Shown: positions 15,269 to 23,136 of the stretch, in pieces
Position numbering within the stretch: position 1 is the first letter of the stretch
How the letters are laid out: every line of letters begins with the position of its first letter
Assembly (NCBI GenBank): GCA_045638465.1
Contig: JAZUBK010000014.1
Span: 1 to 29,829 of the forward strand
From: CAKVLS01 sp045638465
Lineage (GTDB): Bacteria > Bacillota > Clostridia > Christensenellales > UBA1242
Reading direction: 5' to 3'
Length of the DNA: 29,829 nt
Translations under genes and position numbers: made by a program
The notes under the pieces: model-generated
Database searches by the model: none
Told to the model about the DNA's origin: nothing
Seen by the model: the letters and a program-made list of their open reading frames with translations, nothing else

Positions 15269-16223
15269 GTTTGTCAAGCTCACTCATACATGCATAAAGC
15301 AATTTTTCTAAATTGGTTTTATAATCACCCTCAAATTTACAGCCAGAAGCCATTTTGTGACCACCACCACCAAACTGACTAGCAATTTCTTGAACGTTAG
15401 CAAAGTGGTTAGACCTTAGAGCTACTGAGTAAACTTTAGGTTCTTTTTCTATAATTTTTAGTATTATTTCGTTACCTTCTATACCTGTCAAAAACTCAAA
15501 AATCCCTGCAGTTTCTACAACGTCTGCAATCTTTTTGTATTCTTTATACGGAACAGTAACTACTAAGATTTTGTCATTATCAAAATATTGCAAATGTTTA
15601 AAGCAATATTGGTAAAAGTCCATTTGCTTTTTTGGTTTGAACTTAAATAGATAAAAGTTTGTTTTTTCAAGGTCAAACTTTTTATCAATCAAACTACCAG
15701 CTACCCTATGACAACCTGAATTTGTGTTTGTATTTTTAAAACAACCAGTGTCTGTTGCAGTTCCAGCATATAGTAGTGTTGCAAGTTCTTTTGTTATCTT
15801 TACTTTCAAGCCATTAATAATCTTATAAACAAGATCACAAGTACTAGGACTTGTATGATCAACAAATCTTAAATTAAATCTGTATTTTTCTCTTATATGA
15901 TGGTCGATGCACATTTTTACAGGCAACTTTTCAAAACAATTTGCATACTTTCCTGCTCTATGTGGCATGTTACAGTCAACCAAAACACCAACCTCTACAT
16001 TTTCTAAAACCGAAGTATCTGTACACAACTCCGCCCCTAAAAACTCAAGGTTTTTTGTTGGGACACCATCACAAAAGACATATACTGTCTTACCCAAACT
16101 TTCTAGTGCTATTTTTAAAGCTTTAGTAGAACCCAAGGCATCTGCGTCAGGACTTATGTGGGTAAACAGCGCAAAGGAATTGTATGATTTCAAAAAACTT
16201 GTTACTTTTTTTATAGAAATCAT
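15252..16223 (-). CDS. nrnA: DHH/DHHA1 phosphoesterase (NrnA-type)
   Basis: NrnA degrades very short RNA oligonucleotides and dephosphorylates pAp in the cytoplasm. The 323-residue protein carries HISPDADALGS near 22-32 (His and two Asp ligands), VDCN with Asp83, the DHH signature IDHH at 106-109, GTATDTG near 154-160, and the DHHA1 glycine motif FGGGGHKMASG near 283-293. The ATG at 16223 forms an ATGA overlap with the rbfA stop codon and has GGAGG upstream. The position between rbfA and truB is conserved in Firmicutes. Related c-di-AMP phosphodiesterases (GdpP) are much longer and membrane-anchored, so NrnA is the better assignment. Confidence 0.93.
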   Translation of the reverse strand: MISIKKVTSFLKSYNSFALFTHISPDADALGSTKALKIALESLGKTVYVFCDGVPTKNLEFLGAELCTDTSVLENVEVGVLVDCNMPHRAGKYANCFEKLPVKMCIDHHIREKYRFNLRFVDHTSPSTCDLVYKIINGLKVKITKELATLLYAGTATDTGCFKNTNTNSGCHRVAGSLIDKKFDLEKTNFYLFKFKPKKQMDFYQYCFKHLQYFDNDKILVVTVPYKEYKKIADVVETAGIFEFLTGIEGNEIILKIIEKEPKVYSVALRSNHFANVQEIASQFGGGGHKMASGCKFEGDYKTNLEKLLYACMSELDKHDRID

Positions 16224-16582
16224 TCTTCATCCTCCAATGGTTTTATGTCTAAAGAATTAATAAGTTTATTTATTTTATCACTATATTCGATACCATCATC
16301 AAGTTCAAATATAAGTTTAGGAACTTCTCTAAGCTTTACGGCTACTGCAAGTTTTCTTCTAATGAAGTTTGCAGCAGACTTTATCGCTTCAAAAGCCTCT
16401 TGTTTATTTTCGTTATAAACACTTATATATACCTTGCAAAATTTCAAGTCTGGAGTTGTTGAAACTTTTAGCACAGATATAAAACCAGAGACCCTAGGGT
16501 CACTGATTTCATTGTTTATAATTATAGAAATTTCTTTTTGAATTTCAGAATTAATCCTTTCCATTCTGTTATTTGAAGCCAT
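16220..16582 (-). CDS. rbfA: Ribosome-binding factor A
   Basis: RbfA binds the immature 30S subunit near helix 1 of 16S rRNA and assists late maturation, especially in the cold. The 120-residue product is a single KH-like domain with RMERINSEIQKEISIIINNEISDPRV and a C-terminal VPKLIFELDDGIEYSDKINKLI. AAGGAG precedes the ATG at 16582; spacing from infB is 13 nt. The stop codon overlaps the start of nrnA. Confidence 0.96.
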   Translation of the reverse strand: MASNNRMERINSEIQKEISIIINNEISDPRVSGFISVLKVSTTPDLKFCKVYISVYNENKQEAFEAIKSAANFIRRKLAVAVKLREVPKLIFELDDGIEYSDKINKLINSLDIKPLEDEE

Positions 16583-16595
16583 ATAAAAACTCCTT

Positions 16596-19205
16596 TTATT
16601 TAATTTCTATTCTTTCTTTTACGATACATTCAATAATATCGCCTTCTAGTATATCGTTAAATCCGTCAACTTTGATACCGCACTCAAATCCACTAGCAAC
16701 TTCTTTAGCTTCGTCTTTTTCACGTTTTAATGAGGCGATCTTGCCTTCAAATATAACTTTGTCATTTCTCAATACTTTTACAGCGCCATTTCTAACGATC
16801 TTACCATCGATAACTCTTGAACCTGCAATAGTACCAACAGAGCTAATTTTAAATAGCATTCTAACTTCTGCATGACCAGTAACTTTTTCTTCGTATTTTG
16901 GAGCTTGCATACCTTTGATTGCTCTTTCTACATCGTCCAAAGCCTCATAGATAATACTATAGTTTCTAATCTCTACTTTGTTATGCTCTGCCAAAGACGC
17001 TGCTTTGTTTTCGGCCTTGATATTAAAGCCAATAATAATTGCGTTAGAAACTTGCGCTAGTTGAACGTCTGTTTCTGTAATAGCACCAACGCCACTGTGA
17101 ATAACTTTTACTTCTGCTTCTTCATTATTTACTTTCAAAAGCATTTGTTTTAATGCCTCTGCACTACCTTGAACGTCAGATTTAATAATAAGGTTAAGAG
17201 CCTTTTTGTCGTGACCTGCAGGAGTGTTAAAAAAGTCATTAAGTGATGTTCCTAGGCCTTTTTCTACTTTATCTTGAGCCATTTTTGCTTTACGCTCTTC
17301 TATTACACTCTTGATAAGTTTTTCGTCTACCACTTGCAATGTATCACCAACATTTGGTACAGAACCAAGACCAAGTATAGATACTGGGCTTGATGGACCA
17401 GCTGATTTTACAGCTTTGCCTTTGTCGTCAACGATACCTCTTACTCTACCAGAAGTAAAGCCTGTAACGATTGTATCACCAACTTTCAAAGTACCATTTT
17501 TGATAATAACATTAGCGATAGGACCTTTACCTTTATCAAGTTTTGCCTCAACAACACAAGCTACTGCATTACGATTTTTGTTTGCTTTTAAATCTTGCAT
17601 TTCTGCAACAAGAAGGATCATTTCTAGTAATTTGTCGATACCTTCACCTTTCTTTGCAGAAACAGGAACCATAATAGCATCTCCACCCCATTCTTCTGGG
17701 ATAACTTCGTATTCAACAAGTTGTTGTTTAATTCTTTCGATATTTGCTTCTGGCTTATCTATTTTGTTAATAGCTACAATCATAGGAACTTTTGCAGCTT
17801 TGATATGATTTATTGCTTCTACTGTTTGTGGTTTTACGCCGTCGTCTGCAGCTACAATAAGCACTGCAATATCTGTAATCTCAGCACCTCTAGCTCTCAT
17901 ACTAGCAAAAGCTTCGTGTCCTGGAGTATCAATAAAAGTTATTGGCTCTTTGTTCCATGTGATAGAATAAGCACCAATGTGTTGTGTAATACCACCAGCT
18001 TCACCAGAGATAACATCTGTCTTTCTGATATAGTCAAGAAGTGATGTCTTACCGTGGTCAACGTGACCCATAACAGTAACGATAGGAGGTCTTTTTTCCA
18101 TATCGGAATCATTATCGTTTGATGCAACATCTTGTAATTGTTCTTCTGCAGTTTTATCAAGTTTTAACTCTAATGTTACACCAAGTTCGCTTGATACAAG
18201 CTCCGCTGCAGCGAAGTCAATAGTACTATTAATTGTAGTCATAATACCAAGAACCATAAATTGTTTAATAATTTCGGTTACTGGTTTACCTATTTGTTCA
18301 GACAAAAGTTTAACAGTTAGGTTTGGAGTTGTAATAACTGCATGAGTTACAGGAGCTGCAACTTGAGTAGGAACATCATTTTTAGGTTTTTTAATTTTTA
18401 GCTTACGGCCAACCATTCTCTCTTCAATGTTCTTTTCTTCTACAAGTCCTCTTCTCATCAAAGATTTCTTATTTAGTTTTTTGTCCTCACCAGATTTTTC
18501 GTAAGTCTTTTTCTTTACGCTATTGTTTTGATAATCTCTAGATTTATTAACAAATACACTTGCAGCACTAGTAAGATCGGCTTTAGCTGTCTTTGCATTA
18601 AATCCAGGTTTTGGTCCAAATGGTTTTTGACCAGCAGACATAGGTTTGCCATCTTTAGAGAATCTGTTTTGACCTTGGCCAAATGGTTTTTGGCCTTGAT
18701 TTTGTCCAAATGGCTTTTGACCGAAAGGTCTTTGTCCTTGGCCTTGTCTATTGTCACGAGGACCATTTTGATTGTTTTGGAATTTATTGTTAAATTGTCT
18801 TTCTGGTCTTTGGTTTTCTTGTCTTCTATAGATCTGTTGTTTTTGAGCAGGGGCAGATTTTTGTTGTTGAGGAGCAGCTTTTGGTTGCTCTTCACGTTTT
18901 TCGACAACAGCAGTAGGAACTGGAGTTTCCTTTACCTTTACAGGAGCTGGTGCTGGTTTTACTTCTACCTTTTCTGGCTCTGGAGAAGCAGTTTTAGCAT
19001 AGTTTTCTGTAAGTTTGGCAACTCTTGCTTTCTTTACAAAGTCTTCTCTTTTTGCTTTTACGGCATCACCAAAAGCAGCAAGTTTTTTAGTAATCTCACT
19101 GATGTCTTTGTATAGATTGTTCATTTGCCCTTCGTTATGAAGTTTTGCAACTGCTTTAATGTTGTTTATATTTTGTTTGTTTTCTGTTGTTTTTTCTTGT
19201 ACCAA
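16596..19205 (-). CDS. infB: Translation initiation factor IF-2
   Basis: IF-2 is the GTPase that delivers fMet-tRNA to the 30S subunit and promotes subunit joining. The 869-residue product has a basic, disordered N-terminal third, an IF2-N domain near 293-350, then the G domain: G1 GHVDHGKT (380-387), G2 GGITQHIGAY (404-413), G3 DTPGH (426-430), G4 NKID and G5 SAKKGEG, followed by domains II-IV. Residues 110-205 are low-complexity, rich in Gln, Asn, Gly, Pro and Phe, with four K/R-P-F-G units at 159-197. The start is a TTG at 19205, supported by AGAGGTGA upstream and immediate abutment with the ylxQ stop. Confidence 0.98.
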   Translation of the reverse strand: MVQEKTTENKQNINNIKAVAKLHNEGQMNNLYKDISEITKKLAAFGDAVKAKREDFVKKARVAKLTENYAKTASPEPEKVEVKPAPAPVKVKETPVPTAVVEKREEQPKAAPQQQKSAPAQKQQIYRRQENQRPERQFNNKFQNNQNGPRDNRQGQGQRPFGQKPFGQNQGQKPFGQGQNRFSKDGKPMSAGQKPFGPKPGFNAKTAKADLTSAASVFVNKSRDYQNNSVKKKTYEKSGEDKKLNKKSLMRRGLVEEKNIEERMVGRKLKIKKPKNDVPTQVAAPVTHAVITTPNLTVKLLSEQIGKPVTEIIKQFMVLGIMTTINSTIDFAAAELVSSELGVTLELKLDKTAEEQLQDVASNDNDSDMEKRPPIVTVMGHVDHGKTSLLDYIRKTDVISGEAGGITQHIGAYSITWNKEPITFIDTPGHEAFASMRARGAEITDIAVLIVAADDGVKPQTVEAINHIKAAKVPMIVAINKIDKPEANIERIKQQLVEYEVIPEEWGGDAIMVPVSAKKGEGIDKLLEMILLVAEMQDLKANKNRNAVACVVEAKLDKGKGPIANVIIKNGTLKVGDTIVTGFTSGRVRGIVDDKGKAVKSAGPSSPVSILGLGSVPNVGDTLQVVDEKLIKSVIEERKAKMAQDKVEKGLGTSLNDFFNTPAGHDKKALNLIIKSDVQGSAEALKQMLLKVNNEEAEVKVIHSGVGAITETDVQLAQVSNAIIIGFNIKAENKAASLAEHNKVEIRNYSIIYEALDDVERAIKGMQAPKYEEKVTGHAEVRMLFKISSVGTIAGSRVIDGKIVRNGAVKVLRNDKVIFEGKIASLKREKDEAKEVASGFECGIKVDGFNDILEGDIIECIVKERIEIK
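18615..18731 (-). repeat. Short PFG repeats within infB
   Basis: Four copies of a Q-K/R-P-F-G unit are encoded at residues 159-197 of IF-2, spaced by Gln/Gly/Asn-rich linkers. The DNA shows matching near-repeats (for example AAATGGTTTTTG on the plus strand). This is an expansion inside the disordered N-terminal region. Confidence 0.7.
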
Positions 19206-19517
19206 TTAAATCACCTCTGTCAAAATGTCTGCTTTATTTTTTATTATGGCGGTTGCCAATTCTTTACTCTTTATGCCCAAAATTTTACAATTAGACTTAA
19301 AAACCAAATCATCTAATAATTTATCAGTTGTTTTATAAACATCACACTTTGTGATATTTTGTTTTTCTTTTGCAAATGCTATATATTTTTCATTTGCAGA
19401 TTTACATACCAAAACTAAATATAGTTTTTTGTTATATGTTTTTAAATTGTCAAATCCAAATATAACTTTGTTTGCTTTCATCGCAAAACCTAAATACGCA
19501 CAAACTTTATTTTCCAA
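19206..19517 (-). CDS. ylxQ: L7Ae-family RNA-binding protein (YlxQ)
   Basis: The 103-residue protein has the L7Ae/L30e fold pattern: YLGFAMKANKVIFGFDNL near the start, LYLVLVCKSANEKYIAFAKEK in the centre, and CKILGIKSKELATAIIKNKADI near the end. L7Ae-family proteins commonly bind kink-turn RNA. The start is a TTG at 19517 with GGAGG 6 nt upstream, overlapping ylxR by 11 nt. It lies between ylxR and infB, the standard place of ylxQ (rplGA). A kink-turn target cannot be read from this sequence, but the window also encodes an OLE RNA, whose complexes use a kink-turn-binding L7Ae relative. Confidence 0.9.
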   Translation of the reverse strand: MENKVCAYLGFAMKANKVIFGFDNLKTYNKKLYLVLVCKSANEKYIAFAKEKQNITKCDVYKTTDKLLDDLVFKSNCKILGIKSKELATAIIKNKADILTEVI

Positions 19518-19767
19518 TGAAATCCTCCATCAGATCTGCATAAGTCTGGTCGTCTATTTGGCATTTAAAAGCTTTGTTTAGAGTTTTTGTCTTTATGCAT
19601 TTTTTTATACACTCATCATCTGCACAAATATAAGCACCTCTTCCATTTGCTTTAAAAGTTTTATCAATAAAGATTTCGCCCTCTTTATTTTTTACCACTC
19701 TTATAAGCTCTGGCTTTGCTTTCATATTTCTGCAAACTACACACATACGTAATGGTTTATCCTGCAT
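19507..19767 (-). CDS. ylxR: YlxR (RnpM) RNA-binding protein
   Basis: YlxR (DUF448) is a small protein reported to bind RNase P RNA and modulate its activity. The 86-residue product has the pattern RMCVVCRNMKAKPELIRVV, followed by GRGAYICADDECIKKCIK, the two Cys-rich ends typical of this fold. The ATG at 19767 is preferred over the adjacent TTG at 19770 because GGAG is 7 nt upstream. It lies 10 nt after nusA and overlaps ylxQ, in the universal nusA-ylxR-ylxQ-infB order. Confidence 0.93.
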   Translation of the reverse strand: MQDKPLRMCVVCRNMKAKPELIRVVKNKEGEIFIDKTFKANGRGAYICADDECIKKCIKTKTLNKAFKCQIDDQTYADLMEDFIGK

Positions 19768-19777
19768 CAAAAATCTC

Positions 19778-20920
19778 CTATTCTAGATCTCCTAAGATAT
19801 CGTCATCAATATCATCACCGATATCAAATTTTTCTTCTTCTTTGTTTAGGAACAAAGCACCATCAATTTTTCTAGCTTCTGTTTCACTCTTAACGTCGAT
19901 ATTCCAGCCAGTAAGTTTTACAGCAAGTCTAACGTTTTGACCAGCTTTACCAATTGCTAGAGAAAGTTTGTCATCAGCTACAACTGCTCTTGCACTATTT
20001 GGAGCTTCAAGCGCATATACTGTGTCAATTTTTGCAGGGCTTAATGCTCTTGCAATATATTCTAGGTTGTTTTCGCTCCACTCAATAATGTCGATTTTTT
20101 CACCGTTTAGTTCGTTGATGATAGCAGCTACTCTCATACCTTTGTTACCAACACAAGCACCTACTGGGTCTAAGTTTTTGTTTTCGCTATAAACAGCCAT
20201 TTTTGTTCTGTTACCAGCCTCTCTTACGATACCTTTGATAACAACTTCGCCGCTTTCAATTTCTGGAACTTCAAGTTCGAACAATCTTTTTACAAAACTT
20301 GGAGTGCTTCTTGTTACAGGAACACAACTAGCTTTTGCGTTTTCTCTCAAAGATTTAACATAAACTTTTAGTCTAGCGCCTCTTTCATAATGTTCCCCAG
20401 GTATTTGATCTTGCTTTTGCAAAACACCTTCTGATTGAGTGCCAGGGATATCAACATAAACTGCGTCTAGTTCTACTCTGTTTATGATGCAAGTAATAAG
20501 TTCATTTTCTTTTTCAGAAAGTTCTTCTCTTGCGATATTTTGTTCAGCCTCTCTTAGTCTTTGCATAACAACTTGTCTTGCAATTTGTGCAGCGATTCTA
20601 TTGAAGTTCTTTGGTACAACTTCTTCTTTTAGTTGGTCGCCTACTTTACATGTCTTTTTGATAAGTTTAGCATCAGCAAGTGATATTTCTTTGTCTGGAT
20701 CAACAACTTCTTCATCAGTTGCTACGATTGTTTTAAACTTATAAACTTTGATAGAATTTTTTTCTGGGTTTAGTTCTACCGCAGCGCAAGAAGCCTCGCC
20801 GTAGTTTTTCTTATAAGCAGCTGTCAAAGCAAGTTCTAAAGATTCAATAAAATAATTTTTGTCAATTTTCTTTTCTGCTGCCAAATCTTCAAGGGCACTA
20901 AAAAAATCTTTGTTAGTCAT
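19778..20920 (-). CDS. nusA: Transcription termination/antitermination factor NusA
   Basis: NusA binds RNA polymerase and influences pausing, termination and antitermination. The 380-residue protein has the N-terminal polymerase-binding domain (1-130), an S1 domain near 135-200, KH1 near 200-280 with GNRTKMAVYS, and KH2 with AIGKAGQNVRLAVKLTGWNIDV near 322-343, then an acidic tail (DIGDDIDDDILGDLE). It lacks the extra C-terminal repeats of the E. coli form, as usual in Firmicutes. AGGAGA precedes the ATG at 20920, 13 nt after rimP. The transcript begins at a strong promoter with a leader hairpin upstream of rimP. Confidence 0.97.
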   Translation of the reverse strand: MTNKDFFSALEDLAAEKKIDKNYFIESLELALTAAYKKNYGEASCAAVELNPEKNSIKVYKFKTIVATDEEVVDPDKEISLADAKLIKKTCKVGDQLKEEVVPKNFNRIAAQIARQVVMQRLREAEQNIAREELSEKENELITCIINRVELDAVYVDIPGTQSEGVLQKQDQIPGEHYERGARLKVYVKSLRENAKASCVPVTRSTPSFVKRLFELEVPEIESGEVVIKGIVREAGNRTKMAVYSENKNLDPVGACVGNKGMRVAAIINELNGEKIDIIEWSENNLEYIARALSPAKIDTVYALEAPNSARAVVADDKLSLAIGKAGQNVRLAVKLTGWNIDVKSETEARKIDGALFLNKEEEKFDIGDDIDDDILGDLE

Positions 20921-20933
20921 AATATTTTTTCTC

Positions 20934-21401
20934 CTAAAATCTTATATATGGCTGAGCCATAGCTATTTTTTGTCGAGGTAAAGAAATTTCTTTTGTATCG
21001 ACCTCTATTGTTACTTGGTTTTCGTCCAAACCTTTAAGCACACCGATAAATTCTTTCTTTTTATCGATAGGAACATAAAGTTTAACAAGAATCTCTTTGT
21101 TTATGTATCTAAGATAATCTTTGTCATACTTAAATATTCTATCAAGGCCAAGTGATGAAACATTGAGAATATAACTTGCACCATTTGTTGGATCTGCTAC
21201 GTCTAAAGGCTCATCTATTGCCCTATGTACCTTTTCACAATCTTCGATTGTTATAGGTTGCCCATCAAAGCGAGTGATAAATACCGTCATGTTCATGCCT
21301 GTATTTTTCTTTACAAACTCAAGGTCTGCAAGTTCATAACCTAGACTTGTAACAATAGGCTCTACTACTTCAGTAGCTAGAAGTTCTGTTTTACTAGCCA
21401 A
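20934..21401 (-). CDS. rimP: Ribosome maturation factor RimP
   Basis: RimP assists 30S subunit maturation. The 155-residue product has the N-terminal domain with VEPIVTSLGYELADLEFVK, followed by a DCEKVHRAID and YILNVSSLGLDRIFK stretch (the family's EVSSPGLDRPL region), and the C-terminal SH3-like domain. The start is a TTG at 21401; AAAGG and a GGGGG run lie upstream, but spacing is not ideal, so the start is less sure than the identity. It is the first gene of the nusA operon, with a 70-nt leader containing a perfect hairpin. Confidence 0.93.
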   Translation of the reverse strand: MASKTELLATEVVEPIVTSLGYELADLEFVKKNTGMNMTVFITRFDGQPITIEDCEKVHRAIDEPLDVADPTNGASYILNVSSLGLDRIFKYDKDYLRYINKEILVKLYVPIDKKKEFIGVLKGLDENQVTIEVDTKEISLPRQKIAMAQPYIRF

Positions 21402-21427
21402 ATTCCTTTTACCCCCTTTACAAACAA

Positions 21428-21453
21428 TTAAGAGTGGGGTTGCCCACTCTTAA
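21428..21453 (-). promoter_or_regulatory. Perfect hairpin in the rimP-nusA leader
   Basis: TTAAGAGTGGG (21428-21438) pairs perfectly with CCCACTCTTAA (21443-21453) around a 4-nt loop. It lies downstream of the promoter at 21478-21506 and 27 nt before rimP, so it belongs to the nusA operon leader. Only a weak T-rich stretch (TTGTTTG) follows on the minus strand. It looks like a weak attenuator or RNA-stability element rather than the end of the upstream gene. Confidence 0.65.
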
Positions 21454-21477
21454 TCAGTCCATTATTTAAGCATAGTT

Positions 21478-21506
21478 ATTATATCATAGTATATATCAAA
21501 TTTCAA
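21478..21506 (-). promoter_or_regulatory. Strong sigma-A promoter of the rimP-nusA-infB operon
   Basis: On the minus strand, -35 TTGAAA (plus 21501-21506), 17-bp spacer, perfect -10 TATAAT (21478-21483) preceded by TGA. The predicted start is near 21471. This is the best promoter in the window. Confidence 0.8.
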
Positions 21507-21514
21507 GTACTATT

Positions 21515-23083
21515 TTATAATAATTTCAAAAAAACTTGAGCGGTTGCTATAGTATCATTTACAGCTCTATGGGCACCAATAAGTTCTACACCCAAATAGC
21601 CACAAATTGTCTTTAAATTATGGAATCTCAAATGCGAAAGTTTAGCTCTCGACATTTGTATTGTATCCATTCTTTCATCTGTTATTTTATATCCCATTTT
21701 CTTTGCTATATTATCAATAAACTTGAAGTCAAAATCTATTGCGTTATGACCTACCATTATTGCATCTTCACAAAACTTGTAAAAATCTGGGAATACTTGG
21801 TTAATACTATAGGCATCTTTTACCATTTCATTTGTTATATTATTTACCGCAGTTGATTCTGCAGGAATAGGAAAAGATGGTTTTACAAAACACGCAAAAG
21901 TCTCTTTTAAAAGACCATCTACAATCTTTACCGCACCAATCTCTATTATCTCATCGTCTTCTGGCGAAAGTCCTGTCGTTTCTAGGTCAAAGATAACAAA
22001 AGTTTTACCTTTAGCGGCCTCTGGAATTTCTTGCTGCTTAACCTCTTCAAACAAGTTGTCTTGGTTTGTTGTAATATAAGGTTCTGGCCTTATAAACATA
22101 TACTGACTAACAGATTGTTTGAACTTTTGCTCTTCATCCGCAAGAACAGTACATAGCGACAAAGCTTTAACAGTAATGCTAAATTTTTCTCTAAAAAGTT
22201 TTACATCACCTTTTATCACTACAGTCATACCGTCTGACAAAAGATTCATTTTGTGCAAGGTTGCTTTGGTTGGAAAATATGTACAATTTATACTTTTTGT
22301 TCCATCTTGTAACAAAAATGTAAAATACTGTTTTTCGATAGATTCTTCTTCGCCTGTCTTTTTGTTTTGTTTTACCTTTGTAAAACTTCTCATTGTAAGG
22401 TATCTTATTTTACCCGCAAAGACTCTGTTTTCGGCCTCTCCATCAACAATATGTTCTGGCATAATATCTATCTCATCACCAAAAATATGCTTTACATCAC
22501 CAATGCCAAATCTTCTATTTTGATTGTTTGCATATGCGGTTGCATAGCTTATTTCTTCGATTCTTCTTTGTCTTTCTCTCAAAAAATCATCATTGTCTTC
22601 ATCTGGGATTTCTTCTTTTATGTTGACAATAAAGTTGCCACAATAATTTGTATTAAGATAAGATATCAGTTCTGTTTTAACGCTTTTTTGTGCCATATAG
22701 TCTGATACGTGCCTATTGGTCAAAATACTAATTGTTGCAATTTCTCCCTCTACACTTACAAAAACAGTTTCGTTGTTGAAACTATCCATAATGCTTTTTG
22801 CGTTCTCTTCAAAGAATCTCAAACAACTTTTAAAAATAAGATTTTCATCCATATAGCTTTTTCTTATCTTGATATCGCAAGAGCCTTTGATATCCAAAAA
22901 CTTTTTGGTTAGTTCGACTATCTTTTCTTTATCATCTTCGCTCAAATCGTTTTGGTTTTGAGGATAGATAAAAGACACAAAACATTTATTTTGTTTTGTG
23001 TAGTAAATAACCTCAGAAAGTTTCAAAAAGTAATACTTCCCTTCGGTTTTATTATTTATATAATCTATCAAACTAATTGCCAT
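21515..23083 (-). CDS. PolC-like protein lacking PHP and polymerase domains (DEDDh exonuclease)
   Basis: The 522-residue protein sits where polC normally stands, before rimP-nusA. Residues 1-200 resemble the PolC N-terminal region, and about 215-335 form an OB-fold segment (RVFAGKIRYLTMRSFTKV to FREKFSITVKALSL). Residues 360-522 are a DEDDh 3'-5' exonuclease with every catalytic residue: Asp366 and Glu368 in FDLETTG, Asp450 in VGHNAIDFDF, His505 and Asp510 in HRAVND. In true PolC the exonuclease is embedded in a PHP domain and followed by about 900 residues of polymerase; here both are absent and the frame ends cleanly, with only 113 nt before rimP. A nuclease role in repair or RNA/DNA trimming is an inference. 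The start is ATG 23083 with AAGGAAA upstream. Confidence 0.85.
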   Translation of the reverse strand: MAISLIDYINNKTEGKYYFLKLSEVIYYTKQNKCFVSFIYPQNQNDLSEDDKEKIVELTKKFLDIKGSCDIKIRKSYMDENLIFKSCLRFFEENAKSIMDSFNNETVFVSVEGEIATISILTNRHVSDYMAQKSVKTELISYLNTNYCGNFIVNIKEEIPDEDNDDFLRERQRRIEEISYATAYANNQNRRFGIGDVKHIFGDEIDIMPEHIVDGEAENRVFAGKIRYLTMRSFTKVKQNKKTGEEESIEKQYFTFLLQDGTKSINCTYFPTKATLHKMNLLSDGMTVVIKGDVKLFREKFSITVKALSLCTVLADEEQKFKQSVSQYMFIRPEPYITTNQDNLFEEVKQQEIPEAAKGKTFVIFDLETTGLSPEDDEIIEIGAVKIVDGLLKETFACFVKPSFPIPAESTAVNNITNEMVKDAYSINQVFPDFYKFCEDAIMVGHNAIDFDFKFIDNIAKKMGYKITDERMDTIQMSRAKLSHLRFHNLKTICGYLGVELIGAHRAVNDTIATAQVFLKLL

Positions 23084-23095
23084 AAATTTTTCCTT

Positions 23096-23133
23096 ATAAA
23101 AAGATAAGACCCTATTTTATGGTAGGGTCTTAT
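23096..23133 (-). terminator. Intrinsic terminator after rseP
   Basis: An 11-bp perfect stem (ATAAGACCCTA at 23104-23114 with TAGGGTCTTAT at 23123-23133) around an 8-nt loop, followed by CTTTTTAT on the minus strand. It begins 3 nt past the rseP stop and ends about 15 nt before the next ATG, leaving no room for a promoter in between. Confidence 0.88.
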
Positions 23134-23136
23134 ACA

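Noticed and set aside
18528..19115. A 195-codon open frame on the plus strand.
   Set aside because: It is the antisense shadow of the low-complexity N-terminal part of infB.
21428..21453. The hairpin as an intrinsic terminator of the PolC-like gene.
   Set aside because: The rimP promoter lies between that gene and the hairpin, and the T-run is weak, so it belongs to the rimP leader.
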